Shown here one piece after another: positions 42,964 through 52,698 of a DNA stretch of 64,000 bases. The position numbers and the translations under genes were made by a program. Below the pieces are notes generated by a model. It made no database searches. It was given only the letters and a program-made list of their open reading frames with translations, and was not told the origin of the DNA. The stretch is from Bartonella callosciuri (GTDB lineage Bacteria > Pseudomonadota > Alphaproteobacteria > Rhizobiales > Rhizobiaceae), in contig NZ_JACHIM010000003.1 in the NCBI RefSeq assembly GCF_014203215.1, forward strand, positions 214,082 to 278,081. The letters run 5' to 3'. The stretch's first letter is position 1. Every line of letters starts with the position of its first letter.

Positions 42964-44085
42964 ATGCGTATTATAGTTGATCGTAATCAATTTCTCAGAT
43001 CTCTTGGTCGTATTCACCGTGTGGTGGAGCGTCGTAATACTGTTCCCATTTTATCGAATGTGCTGATTGATGCAGAGAATGGGAGTATACAATTAAAAGC
43101 GACGGATCTTGATTTAGAGGTTACAGAATCTTTTACAGTCAATGTTGAACAAGCAGGGGCAATAACTGTTCCTGCATATTTGCTCTATGACATAGTTCGA
43201 AAACTTCCTGATGGTAGTGAAATTGTATTGTCAGTTGATGAGAATCAAGCAAGTACAATATCAGTTGTTTCAGGTTGTGCACATTTTCAGCTTCAGTGTC
43301 TTCCAAAGATAGATTTTCCAGAGTCACTTCCTGGGCAGTTTAGTTATCGTTTTTCTTTATCGGCATCGGGGTTAAAACATTTACTTGATTGTACGCAATT
43401 TGCTATTTCTACTGAAGAGACTCGTTATTATCTTAATGGTATTTATTTTCACGTTATTAATGACGGTGTTCTGAAGCTGCGTTTAGTTGCAACCGATGGT
43501 CATCGTTTGGCGCAAGTTGATATGGAGGCGCCTTCAGATATTGATGGTATGCCAGGTGTCATTATTCCTCGTAAAGCCGTGGGAGAATTACAAAAGCTTC
43601 TTTCAGAAGAAGTTGATGGTGATGTATGTGTGGAGCTCTCAGAGACAAAGATTCGTTTTTCTGTAGGCTCTGTGGTTTTTACATCAAAGTTAATTGATGG
43701 AACATTTCCAGATTACCAGCGCGTTATTCCTCTTGGAAATGATAAAAAATTGATCGTTAATAGGCAGGATTTTTCTTCTGCGGTTGATCGTGTTTCGACA
43801 ATTTCGAGTGATCGTGGGCGTGCAGTGAAGTTAACGATTGAGCAGGGGCAATTAAAGCTTGTCGTTAATAATCCTGATTCGGGGAGTGCAGAAGATCAAT
43901 TAGCAGCCACTTACACATCTGATCCGCTTGAAATAGGGTTTAATTCACGTTATCTTTTGGATATTGCTGGACAACTTTCAAGTGACGAGATGGTTTTTAT
44001 GTTAGCTGAATCTGCGGCTCCAGCACTGATTCGTGATAATGATGACACGGATGCGCTTTACGTGCTAATGCCTATTCGCGTTTAG
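42964..44085 (+). CDS. dnaN: DNA polymerase III beta subunit (sliding clamp)
   Basis: Ring-shaped clamp that tethers DNA polymerase III to DNA. The start at 42964 gives MRIIVDRNQFLRSLGRIHRV and 373 residues, the family length; a TTG at 42940 would add eight unusual residues. CAGG lies seven bases upstream of the ATG. Three repeated domains are visible, with VPILSNVLIDAENGSIQLKA in the first, FAISTEETRYYLNGIYFHV in the second and GFNSRYLLDIAGQL in the third. The C terminus YVLMPIRV is canonical. It follows dnaA by about 190 bp and leads directly into recF. Confidence 0.96.
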   Translation: MRIIVDRNQFLRSLGRIHRVVERRNTVPILSNVLIDAENGSIQLKATDLDLEVTESFTVNVEQAGAITVPAYLLYDIVRKLPDGSEIVLSVDENQASTISVVSGCAHFQLQCLPKIDFPESLPGQFSYRFSLSASGLKHLLDCTQFAISTEETRYYLNGIYFHVINDGVLKLRLVATDGHRLAQVDMEAPSDIDGMPGVIIPRKAVGELQKLLSEEVDGDVCVELSETKIRFSVGSVVFTSKLIDGTFPDYQRVIPLGNDKKLIVNRQDFSSAVDRVSTISSDRGRAVKLTIEQGQLKLVVNNPDSGSAEDQLAATYTSDPLEIGFNSRYLLDIAGQLSSDEMVFMLAESAAPALIRDNDDTDALYVLMPIRV

Positions 44086-44096
44086 GGACTGTTATT

Positions 44097-45239
44097 TTGC
44101 AATGCGTGGCTGATCATGTGCACAAAGTCGCAGTGAGGCAGCTAAAGCTTGTACGTTATCGCAATTATTCTTCCTTTAATATACGGTTTTCAGGTCAGCA
44201 TGTGGTTTTTACTGGTCATAACGGTGCTGGTAAGACAAACCTTTTAGAAGCGTTGTCTTTTCTTTCTCCTGGTCGTGGTTTGCGGCGTGCGGCTTATTCT
44301 GATATTAGTTTTTCAGGCGGTGGAGGTGAAGGATTTGTTGTCTTTGCGCGTCTTGAATGTGCTCTTTATGGCGAAGTGAATATTGGTACAGCTTTTGAAG
44401 TTGGCGATAACAGTCGAAAAGTACATATTAATGGTGTGAATGAAACAAGTGATTGCCTAGCAGATTACTGTCATATTAGTGTCCTGACTCCTTCAATGGA
44501 TGGACTTTTTACAGGTCCTTCGCTTGAGCGCCGTCGTTTTTTGGATCGTATGGTTTTGGCGATTGATCCTTTGCATGGTCGCCGCATAGCAGATTATGAT
44601 AGGGCGATGCGTGCACGTAATCGTTTGTTTTCTAATGAAAATGAAGATGGTGCTTGGTTTAATGCTTTAGAAAAGCAAATGGCAGAACTGGCGACGGCTA
44701 TTGCAGCTGCGCGTATTGATGTTATTCGGCTTTTAAATGACATGTTTGCACAAACGCCATCTCAGATACTTTTTCCGCGGGCTTTTTTGCAAATTGATGG
44801 TTTCTTAGAAACGGCGCTGAGTAAGATATCAGCTATTGAGGTTGAAGAACAATTTTGTGATCAGTTGTATCATAACCGCGCAATAGATCGTGCTGCTGGG
44901 CGGACATTAGAAGGTCCACACCGCACAGATTTACAGGTTTTTTATGCGGATAAAAATATGGCTGCAACATCTTGTTCAACAGGTGAGCAAAAGGCTTTGC
45001 TGACAGGTTTGGTTTTGTGCCATGCACGTTTAACAGGCATGATGTCGGAGAGAGCGCCCATACTTCTTCTTGATGAGATGGCAGCACATCTTGATTCTCA
45101 TCGACGTGCTGCTTTATTTGATATTCTTGATGATTTGGGGGGACAAACATTTATGACAGGAACAGATCATATTTTGTTTGATGCTTTGAAAGGACGAGCA
45201 GAGTTTTTTGAGATTAAGGATGGAGCCTTATTGCAGTAA
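44097..45239 (+). CDS. recF: DNA replication and repair protein RecF
   Basis: SMC-like ATPase that with RecO and RecR loads RecA at gaps. The 380-residue protein has Walker A GHNGAGKTN (40-48), the signature region around SCSTGEQKALLTGLVLCHA, and Walker B PILLLDEMAAHLD. The initiator is TTG at 44097, supported by AGGGA eight bases upstream; a GTG at 44106 is another option. It starts 11 bp after dnaN and is probably cotranscribed with it. Confidence 0.94.
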   Translation: MQCVADHVHKVAVRQLKLVRYRNYSSFNIRFSGQHVVFTGHNGAGKTNLLEALSFLSPGRGLRRAAYSDISFSGGGGEGFVVFARLECALYGEVNIGTAFEVGDNSRKVHINGVNETSDCLADYCHISVLTPSMDGLFTGPSLERRRFLDRMVLAIDPLHGRRIADYDRAMRARNRLFSNENEDGAWFNALEKQMAELATAIAAARIDVIRLLNDMFAQTPSQILFPRAFLQIDGFLETALSKISAIEVEEQFCDQLYHNRAIDRAAGRTLEGPHRTDLQVFYADKNMAATSCSTGEQKALLTGLVLCHARLTGMMSERAPILLLDEMAAHLDSHRRAALFDILDDLGGQTFMTGTDHILFDALKGRAEFFEIKDGALLQ

Positions 45240-45287
45240 AAAACTGCTAATTTTTTAAAGGTGAAGGTCGAAAAGAAGAGGCTTACT

Positions 45288-45752
45288 ATGTCTGTAATTA
45301 TAACGGTTTTAAATGGTCCTAATTTAAATTTTCTTGGTAGACGTGAGCCAGAAATTTATGGCTCTGAAACTCTAGAAGATATTGAAAAACTTTGTAAGGA
45401 ATGGGCAACAAGAACTGGTATGATAGTGCAGTTTCATCAAAGTAACTATGAGGGTCAATTGGTAGAATGGATACAGGCAGCCATTGGAGTGAGTGCTGGA
45501 TTAATTATCAATCCAGCTGCTTATAGCCACACATCTATTGCAATTCTTGATGCCTTAAAGATGTTTTCAGGGCCAAAAGTAGAGGTCCATTTATCTCATA
45601 TTTATCAACGTGAGGCTTTTCGACACCATTCGTATACATCTATAGGTGTGGATGCAATCATTGCCGGTTGTGGGAGTGATGGATATAGGTTTGCGTTTGA
45701 ATATCTCGCTAGGAGGCTTAAATTTTCTATAAAAGGATCAAAACTTGTATAA
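45288..45752 (+). CDS. aroQ: 3-dehydroquinate dehydratase, type II
   Basis: Dehydrates 3-dehydroquinate in the third shikimate-pathway step. The start at 45288, with AGAGG six bases before, gives 154 residues; an upstream GTG at 45261 would add nine. The flexible lid NGPNLNFLGRREPEIYG has the catalytic arginine and Tyr24. INPAAYSHTSIAILDAL and EVHLSHIYQREAFRHHSY, with the catalytic histidine, follow. In Rhizobiales aroQ usually precedes accB and accC, but here cyoA follows instead. With aroA it indicates a working shikimate pathway. Confidence 0.95.
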   Translation: MSVIITVLNGPNLNFLGRREPEIYGSETLEDIEKLCKEWATRTGMIVQFHQSNYEGQLVEWIQAAIGVSAGLIINPAAYSHTSIAILDALKMFSGPKVEVHLSHIYQREAFRHHSYTSIGVDAIIAGCGSDGYRFAFEYLARRLKFSIKGSKLV

Positions 45753-45865
45753 TAACGATAAGGGCATTTGAATTTACTTGATAATTCTTTTTAAATAGAT
45801 AAGTGTATTATTAAGGCTTAGCTATTTTTTGTGGTGATTTCCGATATAGATGATGGATAGGTGAA

Positions 45866-46837
45866 ATGAGAGACTTTGTTAAACAAATAAAGATACTCGT
45901 GATTTTAGGGGTGACGTTTCTTTTATCGGGTTGTAAAATTGATGTTCTTCAGCCATCAGGTTATATAGCACGTCAACAGCTTGTTTTGATTATTGTTTGT
46001 GTTGCTGTTATGCTTTGCGTTGTAATCCCAGTGATGGTGAGTGTGGTGTTTTTAGCCATTAAATATCGTGCATCGAATACGACAAAAGAGTATTTACCTG
46101 AGTGGGGCCATTCAAATAAAATTGAAGCCTTTATGTGGGGTATTCCAGTTGTTATCGTGACGGTTTTAGGTGCGTTGACAGCTTATTATACCTATGAGCT
46201 TGAGCCAGAGAATCCACTTCCGGTGGAAGTTGTTGGTGAAGGAAAACCGTTACAAGTCAATGTTGTCGCTCTTGATTGGAAATGGCTCTTTATTTATCCT
46301 GAGTACAATGTTGCATCGATCAATGAAATTTATGCACCTGAAGGCCGTCAGGTTTTGTTACAGTTAACATCAGAGAGTTCTGTTAATGCTTTTTGGGTGC
46401 CAAAATTGGGTACAGTTCTTTATGCTATGCCGCAGATGAATTCTAAGTTGCATTTAGTAGCTGAAGAACAAGGAGTGTTCAAAGGAAGCTCAGCAAATTA
46501 TAGCGGAGATGGTTTTGCAAATATGCGGTTTCAGTGGCATTCTGTGTCTTTGCAGGATTTTAATGATTGGATTGCTAAAGCACGGGCTAATGGCCAAGTT
46601 CTTGATCGTGCATCCTATCGTCAGCTTTCTATCGCGCCTCGTATGGGTGATGTTGCTGCGAAAGAAAAAGATGCTGAAGTGCGTTATTTTGCACCTGTTG
46701 AGAAGCGGCTCTACTACCGGATTGTTAATCGATGTGTTGATGAAAATACGGTGTGTAATGAAAAGTTAATGAAGCGTGCCGCAGCTCAGACACTTTGGGG
46801 TGCACTTTGTTCAGTTTTTGATCCTGGCGTTATTTAA
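45866..46837 (+). CDS. cyoA: Cytochrome bo ubiquinol oxidase subunit II
   Basis: Subunit II of the proton-pumping cytochrome bo terminal oxidase. The 323-residue protein has a lipoprotein signal (LLSGC at about residues 19-23), two transmembrane helices (about 38-68 and 85-108) and a periplasmic cupredoxin domain. In that domain LDWKWLFIYPEYNVASINEI, FWVPKLGTVLYAMPQMNSKL and ANMRFQWHSVS follow the CyoA pattern. The copper-A ligands of cytochrome c oxidases are absent, as expected for a quinol oxidase. It is first in cyoABCD. Confidence 0.96.
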   Translation: MRDFVKQIKILVILGVTFLLSGCKIDVLQPSGYIARQQLVLIIVCVAVMLCVVIPVMVSVVFLAIKYRASNTTKEYLPEWGHSNKIEAFMWGIPVVIVTVLGALTAYYTYELEPENPLPVEVVGEGKPLQVNVVALDWKWLFIYPEYNVASINEIYAPEGRQVLLQLTSESSVNAFWVPKLGTVLYAMPQMNSKLHLVAEEQGVFKGSSANYSGDGFANMRFQWHSVSLQDFNDWIAKARANGQVLDRASYRQLSIAPRMGDVAAKEKDAEVRYFAPVEKRLYYRIVNRCVDENTVCNEKLMKRAAAQTLWGALCSVFDPGVI

Positions 46838-46929
46838 AATATCGCGAGTGTTCTAGAGTATTGATTAAGAAAGAGTCCTTTTAAATGAGGTTTCTTTTAA
46901 AGTAGAATTCATTTGATATGGGTTAAGAA

Positions 46930-48948
46930 ATGTTTGGAAGACTTACAGATCCTACTGCGGGTGCTTTTCATGCACTTACGCATGAACCGATCGTTTTATA
47001 CACATGTATTGCGATTGTCGTGGGTGGTTTAATTGCTGTTATTGCTTTAACAGTACTTGGATGGTGGGGAATTCTCTGGCGAAATTGGATTACAACAGTT
47101 GACCATAAGCGCATCGGCATTATGTACATTGTCCTTGGTATTATCATGCTTGTCCGTGGTTTTGCGGATGCGATTATGATGCGAACGCATCAGGCTTTAG
47201 CTCTAGGGAGTGAAACAGCAGGCTATTTACCTCCTGAGCATTTTGATCAGATTTTTTCAGCTCATGGCACTATTATGATTTTCTTCATGGCTACGCCGAT
47301 TTTATTTGGTCTTTTTAATTATCTTATACCACTTCAGATTGGTGCTCGTGATGTTGCTTTTCCTTTTGCGAATAATTTGGGCTTTTGGATTACAGCAGCA
47401 GCGGCGATATTGATTAACATATCACTAGGCGTTGGAAACTTTGGTCGTGGTGGTTGGTTGATGTATCCACCTTTCTCCGAGTTGCAAAATAGTCCAGATA
47501 CAGGGGTAGATTATTATCTATGGTCACTTCAGCTTTCCGGTATTGCAACAACAATGGGATCAATCAATTTTATTGCGACCATTATTAAAATGCGTGCTCC
47601 TGGGATGACGATGATGAGAATGCCCGTTTTTTGTTGGAGCGCTTTTGTTAGCAACGTCCTTATTTTGGTTATTTATCCTGTTTTAGCTGTAGCTTTCGCA
47701 TTATTGGCGTGTGATCGTTATTTGGGTATGAATTTTTTTACCAATGTTGGTGGTGGAAATCCGATGGTATGGATTAACTATGTTTGGATTTTTGGTCATC
47801 CTGAAGTTTATGTTTTGGTTGTTCCTGCTTTTGGGATTGTTTCTGAAGTTGTTTCAACTTTCTCTTCAAAAAGACTCTTTGGTTATACTTCAATGGTATG
47901 GGCAATGTTGGTTATTTTGATTCTTTCACTTCTTGTTTGGGGACATCATTTCTTTACAATGGGTGGGGGTGAAGCTGTGAATACCTTCTTTGGTATTGCG
48001 ACAATGATCATCGCGGTTCCAACGGGTGTAAAAGTTTTTAATTGGTTGCTTACCATGTATAAAGGTCGGATTCGCTTTGAGCCTCCGATGCTTTGGTGCA
48101 TGGGGATGATCTTTACGTTTGTTGGTGGTGGATTAACAGGTGTTTTATTGTCTATCGTACCTGCTGATTGGCAGTTTCATAATTCACTCTTTTTGGTAGC
48201 GCACTTCCACCACACAATTATTGGAGGTGTTGTTTTTGCTTATTTAGCTGGGATTGCTTTTTGGTTTCCGAAAGTTTTTGGTTATAAACCAAATCGGATA
48301 TTAGGTATTGCCTCTTTCTGGTGTTGGTTTATTGGTTTTTATCTTGCTTTTTTCCCAGTTTATGCACTCGGTTTAATGGGTGCGACGCGTCGTCTACAAC
48401 ATTACATGGAGCCTAGTTGGCAGCCAATGTTTATAATTGCTGCACTGGGTGCTTTCATTATCTTGCTTGGTATCTTATGTTTTGTGTTGCAAGTTATTTT
48501 GGCGATTTGGTATGGTATCAAACATAAGGGGCGCTTACCGGTAACATTAAATGATTCTTGGGGTGATGCACGGACGCTTGAATGGTCTATCTCTTCTCCT
48601 CCTCCTTCTTACAATTTTGCAATACTTCCAAAGGTGCAATCTGATGATGCTTATTGGAATATGAAGAAAAATGGTTATCAGCGTCCGACGAGTGGATTTA
48701 CGAAAATTCATATGCCGTCAAATACATCGGCGGGGATTGTTGCGGGCTTTTTCTCGTTAGTTGTTGGTTTTGCACTTGTTTGGCATATTTGGTGGCTTGT
48801 TGCGATTGGATTGATTGGTTTTATTGCAACAATTGTGTATCATTCATTAACAGGTGACCATCATGGTTACTATATTTCAGCTGAAGAAGTACAAAAGACA
48901 GAAGATATTTTTACGGCTGTTCTTAAGGAACAAGGAGCAACGGTATGA
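46930..48948 (+). CDS. cyoB: Cytochrome bo ubiquinol oxidase subunit I
   Basis: Catalytic subunit with hemes b and o and CuB; reduces oxygen to water and pumps protons. The 672-residue protein has about 15 membrane segments. Quinol-site residues are in RGFADAIMMRTHQALA and HFDQIFSAHGT. The cross-linked His-Tyr pair is in WIFGHPEVYVLVVPAFG, the CuB histidines are in WGHHFFTMG, and the heme ligands are in VAHFHHTIIGGVVFAY. Length and layout match E. coli CyoB. Its end overlaps cyoC by 4 bp. Confidence 0.97.
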   Translation: MFGRLTDPTAGAFHALTHEPIVLYTCIAIVVGGLIAVIALTVLGWWGILWRNWITTVDHKRIGIMYIVLGIIMLVRGFADAIMMRTHQALALGSETAGYLPPEHFDQIFSAHGTIMIFFMATPILFGLFNYLIPLQIGARDVAFPFANNLGFWITAAAAILINISLGVGNFGRGGWLMYPPFSELQNSPDTGVDYYLWSLQLSGIATTMGSINFIATIIKMRAPGMTMMRMPVFCWSAFVSNVLILVIYPVLAVAFALLACDRYLGMNFFTNVGGGNPMVWINYVWIFGHPEVYVLVVPAFGIVSEVVSTFSSKRLFGYTSMVWAMLVILILSLLVWGHHFFTMGGGEAVNTFFGIATMIIAVPTGVKVFNWLLTMYKGRIRFEPPMLWCMGMIFTFVGGGLTGVLLSIVPADWQFHNSLFLVAHFHHTIIGGVVFAYLAGIAFWFPKVFGYKPNRILGIASFWCWFIGFYLAFFPVYALGLMGATRRLQHYMEPSWQPMFIIAALGAFIILLGILCFVLQVILAIWYGIKHKGRLPVTLNDSWGDARTLEWSISSPPPSYNFAILPKVQSDDAYWNMKKNGYQRPTSGFTKIHMPSNTSAGIVAGFFSLVVGFALVWHIWWLVAIGLIGFIATIVYHSLTGDHHGYYISAEEVQKTEDIFTAVLKEQGATV

Positions 48949-49610
48949 GTGCGGTGACAATAAATGATGCTCACATTGATGAGCACCATCACGACAGTAG
49001 CTCAACAATGATATTTGGTTTTTGGGTCTATATCCTTTCTGATGTAATCCTATTCTCGACACTTTTTTCAAGTTTTGCTGTTTTTTCTGCTTCTTATGGT
49101 GGGGGAAAAGCCGGCAATGAATTTATTAATTTAAACTTTGTTTTGGTTGAAACCGCTATTTTATTGTTCTCATCAATTACTTATGGATTTGCGATGGTAC
49201 AAGCGTATAAATCCCAGATTGGTGGTGTGCGTTTATGGATGGCTGTTACCTTTGTACTTGGATGCTGCTTTATTGGAATGGAAATTTATGAATTTCATGA
49301 ACTTTTGAGTGAGGTGTTCTATTACGATCCTGGTGCTTATGCTGGTATTGATCCTGCAACAGGTTTACAGCTTTTTGGACGAGAGGTTTTATCTGCTTAT
49401 TGGTCAGCATTTTTCGCTTTGGTTGGCACACATGGTCTTCATGTGAGTGTTGGTCTTCTCTGGATGGTAGTGATGTTTTTTCATCTGCGTCGTCGTGGTT
49501 TGGATGAGGATAATAAAACGCGCTTAGCATGTCTTTCAATTTTTTGGCATTTGCTTGATGTCGTATGGGTTGGTGTTTTCACCATGGTTTATTTGTTAGG
49601 AGCGCTGTAA
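48945..49610 (+). CDS. cyoC: Cytochrome bo ubiquinol oxidase subunit III
   Basis: Five-helix subunit III of the oxidase, needed for assembly and stability. The 221-residue protein shows the histidine-rich N terminus (DEHHHDSS), FWVYILSDVILFSTLFSSFA, FALVGTHGLHVSVGLLWM and FWHLLDVVWVGVFTMVYLLG. It overlaps cyoB by 4 bp and cyoD by 1 bp (TAATG), which indicates tight translational coupling. Confidence 0.96.
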   Translation: MSAVTINDAHIDEHHHDSSSTMIFGFWVYILSDVILFSTLFSSFAVFSASYGGGKAGNEFINLNFVLVETAILLFSSITYGFAMVQAYKSQIGGVRLWMAVTFVLGCCFIGMEIYEFHELLSEVFYYDPGAYAGIDPATGLQLFGREVLSAYWSAFFALVGTHGLHVSVGLLWMVVMFFHLRRRGLDEDNKTRLACLSIFWHLLDVVWVGVFTMVYLLGAL

Positions 49611-50086
49611 TGAGCATGCAAAACGAAATACATGGTCCCAGTACTGGTTCCTATTTAATTGGTTTTATTCTAGCTGTATTTTTCACTTTGGGCTCTTTTA
49701 TTCCTGTGATGTATGGGATGATGGAGAGCTGGGCAATTAGCACAAAGGTTGCATATCTTATTGGGATGGCAATTATTCAAATTATTGTCCAGATCGTTTT
49801 CTTTTTGCATTTGAATTCTGGTCCAGATGCTAAATGGAATTTAAGTGCTCTGTGGTTTGCAGTTATTTGCGTTTTTGTTATTATTGGAGGCACTTGGTGG
49901 GCTATTTCTCATTTGAATTATAATATGATGGGTGGTTCAGGGCGTATTATTGAGCCGGAAATGTCAGAAGGAGATAGATCTGTATCGGCGGAGAAATTAT
50001 CAGGTACACAAATTTCCGTAGAGCAGATGCTAGGTGTAGAAGGGCCTATGGGGCAAACACTAGTTACACAAACTCTTGTAAAATAG
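49610..50086 (+). CDS. cyoD: Cytochrome bo ubiquinol oxidase subunit IV
   Basis: Small three-helix subunit IV. The start is the ATG at 49610 overlapping the cyoC stop, giving MSMQNEIHGPSTGSYLIGFI; longer readings run into cyoC. Of 158 residues, about 1-110 match the family (FLHLNSGPDAKWNLSALWFA, FVIIGGTWWAISHLNYNMM). A roughly 45-residue polar C-terminal tail beyond the third helix is longer than in E. coli CyoD. It is last in the operon; no cyoE for heme o synthesis follows here. Confidence 0.93.
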   Translation: MSMQNEIHGPSTGSYLIGFILAVFFTLGSFIPVMYGMMESWAISTKVAYLIGMAIIQIIVQIVFFLHLNSGPDAKWNLSALWFAVICVFVIIGGTWWAISHLNYNMMGGSGRIIEPEMSEGDRSVSAEKLSGTQISVEQMLGVEGPMGQTLVTQTLVK

Positions 50087-50113
50087 TTACTAAAAAATAA
50101 AGGAATCCATGAA

Positions 50114-50140
50114 GCCAATGCCAAGTGCATTGGCTTTTTT
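50114..50140 (+). terminator. Intrinsic terminator of cyoABCD
   Basis: Perfect GCCAATGC/GCATTGGC stem (50114-50121 with 50127-50134), five-base loop, then six T. It lies 28 bp after cyoD. Confidence 0.92.
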
Positions 50141-50513
50141 GGTAGACGTTAGTCGCAAAAAAAAATTGCAGGACGACGTAAGATGGGTGATAAACATAGA
50201 GACAGTATAATCATCATGATTTTGAATTTGCTTTTGTTTTAAACAAGAAAGCCCATAGATAGATAGCTTAGAGGAATTTTAATTTTGATAAGCAGTCATT
50301 TGTAGAATATATAAGAATGATATTTATATAATTCAGCACAGAGAGTATGAGAATCTTGAAAAGATTTCATGTTGTGTTAGAATGAAACAGCAAAGGAGTA
50401 ATGTTTTCAACTTTAATAAATTTATATTAAAAGTATCTCAATTGAAGATATTTGCCACGATAATCTATAATTAGACGTAAGAGTGAAAATTTGGAGAATA
50501 ATCAAAAAACTTA
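50141..50513. other. Gap before gpsA
   Basis: About 370 bp of AT-rich sequence between the cyo terminator and gpsA. It must contain the gpsA promoter, but no boxes stand out. No gene, RNA or repeat was recognised, nor a direct repeat that would mark a transfer boundary. Confidence 0.5.
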
Positions 50514-51536
50514 ATGAAAGCCGTTTCGATAACAGTTATTGGTGCCGGTTCTTTTGGCACGGCATTAGCCATTGCTCTTGCCCGTAACGGCCACAGTGTT
50601 TTACTGTGGGGATATGATCCTCAACATATCAAAGAATTACAGAAATATCGCTGCAATCAAGCATTTTTACCCGATATTCGATTTCCTGATAATCTATCAC
50701 TTGAATCTTCACTTGAGACTGCGGTAACAGCAAGCCGCAATATATTGATTGCTGTTCCAAGTCATGTGTTTCATAAAGTATTGTACAATATCCAGCCTTA
50801 TTTGGATCAAAATTCACGTATTATTTGGACAACGAAGGGCCTAGAACATGGTACAGGACGTCTCTTACAAGAAGTTGCGCGCGAGATTTTAGGTGATAAA
50901 ATCCCCTTAGCTGTCTTTTCTGGACCAACTTTTGCTAAAGAGCTTGCTATCGGCTTGCCTACTGCGATTACGGTAGCAGCTTCTGATGCTGAATTTAGTG
51001 AAGAATTACAGCAAATTTTCCATTGTAACAAAAATTTTAGAGTTTATAAAAATCCCGATATGATCGGTGTTCAATTAGGTGGAGCAGTTAAAAATGTCAT
51101 TGCTATTGGTGCAGGAATATCTGATGGCATGGGATTTGGAGCAAATGCTCGAATAGCACTCATCACACGAGGTTTAACTGAAATCAGTCGGTTAGGTGTT
51201 GCTATGGGTGCTGAACTTTCCACATTTATGGGCATGACCGGCTTAGGGGATCTGGTTTTAACATGTACTGATAATCAGTCACGTAATCGGCGTTTTGGTA
51301 TGTTGCTTGGCCAAGGAATGGATACAGAAAAAGCAGAAAAACAAGTTGGTCAAATTGTTGAAGGTTATTTCAATACAAAAGAAGTGCGTGCATTAGCACA
51401 ACGTATCAGGGTAGAAATGCCAATTACAGAGCAAATTTATCAAGTGCTATTTTGCGGTAAAAGCGTGGTTGAAGCAGCCAACACATTACTGAATCGGACA
51501 CTTAAAGATGAAATGCATAATACCGTATGCTTTTAA
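50514..51536 (+). CDS. gpsA: Glycerol-3-phosphate dehydrogenase [NAD(P)+], enterobacterial type
   Basis: Reduces dihydroxyacetone phosphate to sn-glycerol 3-phosphate for phospholipid synthesis. The 340-residue protein has the Rossmann motif GAGSFG (10-15), [18 protein letters not shown], the catalytic lysine region [20 protein letters not shown] and [20 protein letters not shown]. Compared from memory it follows E. coli GpsA closely along its length ([49 protein letters not shown]) and is unlike typical alphaproteobacterial GpsA. This fits published reports that Bartonella replaced its own gpsA by genes from other bacteria. It stands alone between two AT-rich gaps. Confidence 0.96.
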   Translation: MKAVSITVIGAGSFGTALAIALARNGHSVLLWGYDPQHIKELQKYRCNQAFLPDIRFPDNLSLESSLETAVTASRNILIAVPSHVFHKVLYNIQPYLDQNSRIIWTTKGLEHGTGRLLQEVAREILGDKIPLAVFSGPTFAKELAIGLPTAITVAASDAEFSEELQQIFHCNKNFRVYKNPDMIGVQLGGAVKNVIAIGAGISDGMGFGANARIALITRGLTEISRLGVAMGAELSTFMGMTGLGDLVLTCTDNQSRNRRFGMLLGQGMDTEKAEKQVGQIVEGYFNTKEVRALAQRIRVEMPITEQIYQVLFCGKSVVEAANTLLNRTLKDEMHNTVCF

Positions 51537-51828
51537 ACTATTCAAACAGATGAGAGATATGGTGATAATATAAAAGAAACTTTGAGTGAGATTATACTGG
51601 CCATTAGACAAAGCAGTAATGCTTTAGCGAATGAGAGAGTTATAGGTGTTCGTTTTTTATGTAATATAACTTAAATATAAACAACTTGATCATTGCTTAA
51701 GTTATATCTTTGAAAATAAGCTATCTCCTTCGATTACAAATGTTATACATCGGCGAAAGAGAACTCAATGCATTTTAAAACGGTATGCAAATGATCATGT
51801 TTGCACTTTAAAAAAGTATTATGAATAA

Positions 51829-52647
51829 TTATTCTCCCCGTGTTTCTTCGCTTTGTTTTAATTCTTCAAGTGTTGGCATAGACATAATATTATAGCCTGA
51901 ATCAACATAATGAATTTCACCAGTAACACCTGATGATAAATCAGAAAGAAGGTAAAGAGCAGATTTTCCAATTTCATTAATATTTACGGTGCGACGCAAT
52001 GGTGCATTACGGCGTTGATACGAAAAAATTGCACGCGCTGCTGCAATGCCGTTTCCAGCTAAAGTTCTAATAGGACCCGCTGAAATTGCATTAACACGGA
52101 TATTTTGAGGACCAAAATCTGCCGCTAAATAGCGCACCATAGCTTCTAAAGCAGCTTTAGCCACACCCATGATATTGTAATTAGGTACAACTTGCTGCGA
52201 AGCTCCATAGGTGAGTGTTAAAAGTGCACCCCCATTAGGCATAAGCTTACCAGCGCGCTGAGCAATTTCAGTAAAGGAATAAGCTGAAATAACCATTGTA
52301 CGTTTAAAATTTTCGCGTGTTGTTACATCAACATAGCGCCCTTTTAATTGATTCTTATCTGAAAAACCAATGGCGTGAACAACGAAATCAATAGTTTTCC
52401 ATTCTTTTTCAAGATGTTCAAAAACACGATCGACATTTTCAATTTTTTCAACATCGCATTCAAGCAATAATTTGCAGCCGAGCTTTTCTGCGAGTGGTTG
52501 AACCCGTTTTCCGAAGGCATCTCCTTGATAGGTAAAGGCCAATTCAGCTCCTGCTTCTGCTAGTTGACATGCAATGCCCCATGCGATTGAATGGTCATTT
52601 GCAACTCCCATAATAAGGCCACGTTTGCCCTCCATCAAACCTTTCAT
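51829..52647 (-). CDS. fabI: Enoyl-[acyl-carrier-protein] reductase (NADH)
   Basis: Reduces enoyl-ACP in the last step of each fatty-acid elongation cycle. The ATG at 52647 has GGAG six bases upstream and gives 272 residues; a TTG at 52680 is less likely. GLIMGVANDHSIAWGIACQL is the NADH site. HAIGFSDKNQLKGRYVDVT and the Tyr157/Lys164 pair in NYNIMGVAKAALEAM are the catalytic core. It follows fabB on the same strand, in the conserved rhizobial cluster fabA-fabB-fabI. Confidence 0.96.
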   Translation of the reverse strand: MKGLMEGKRGLIMGVANDHSIAWGIACQLAEAGAELAFTYQGDAFGKRVQPLAEKLGCKLLLECDVEKIENVDRVFEHLEKEWKTIDFVVHAIGFSDKNQLKGRYVDVTTRENFKRTMVISAYSFTEIAQRAGKLMPNGGALLTLTYGASQQVVPNYNIMGVAKAALEAMVRYLAADFGPQNIRVNAISAGPIRTLAGNGIAAARAIFSYQRRNAPLRRTVNINEIGKSALYLLSDLSSGVTGEIHYVDSGYNIMSMPTLEELKQSEETRGE

Positions 52648-52698
52648 ATTATTCTCCGTAAGACCGTGCTTTTTTTCCAACCAGCCACGAACTTCTGT

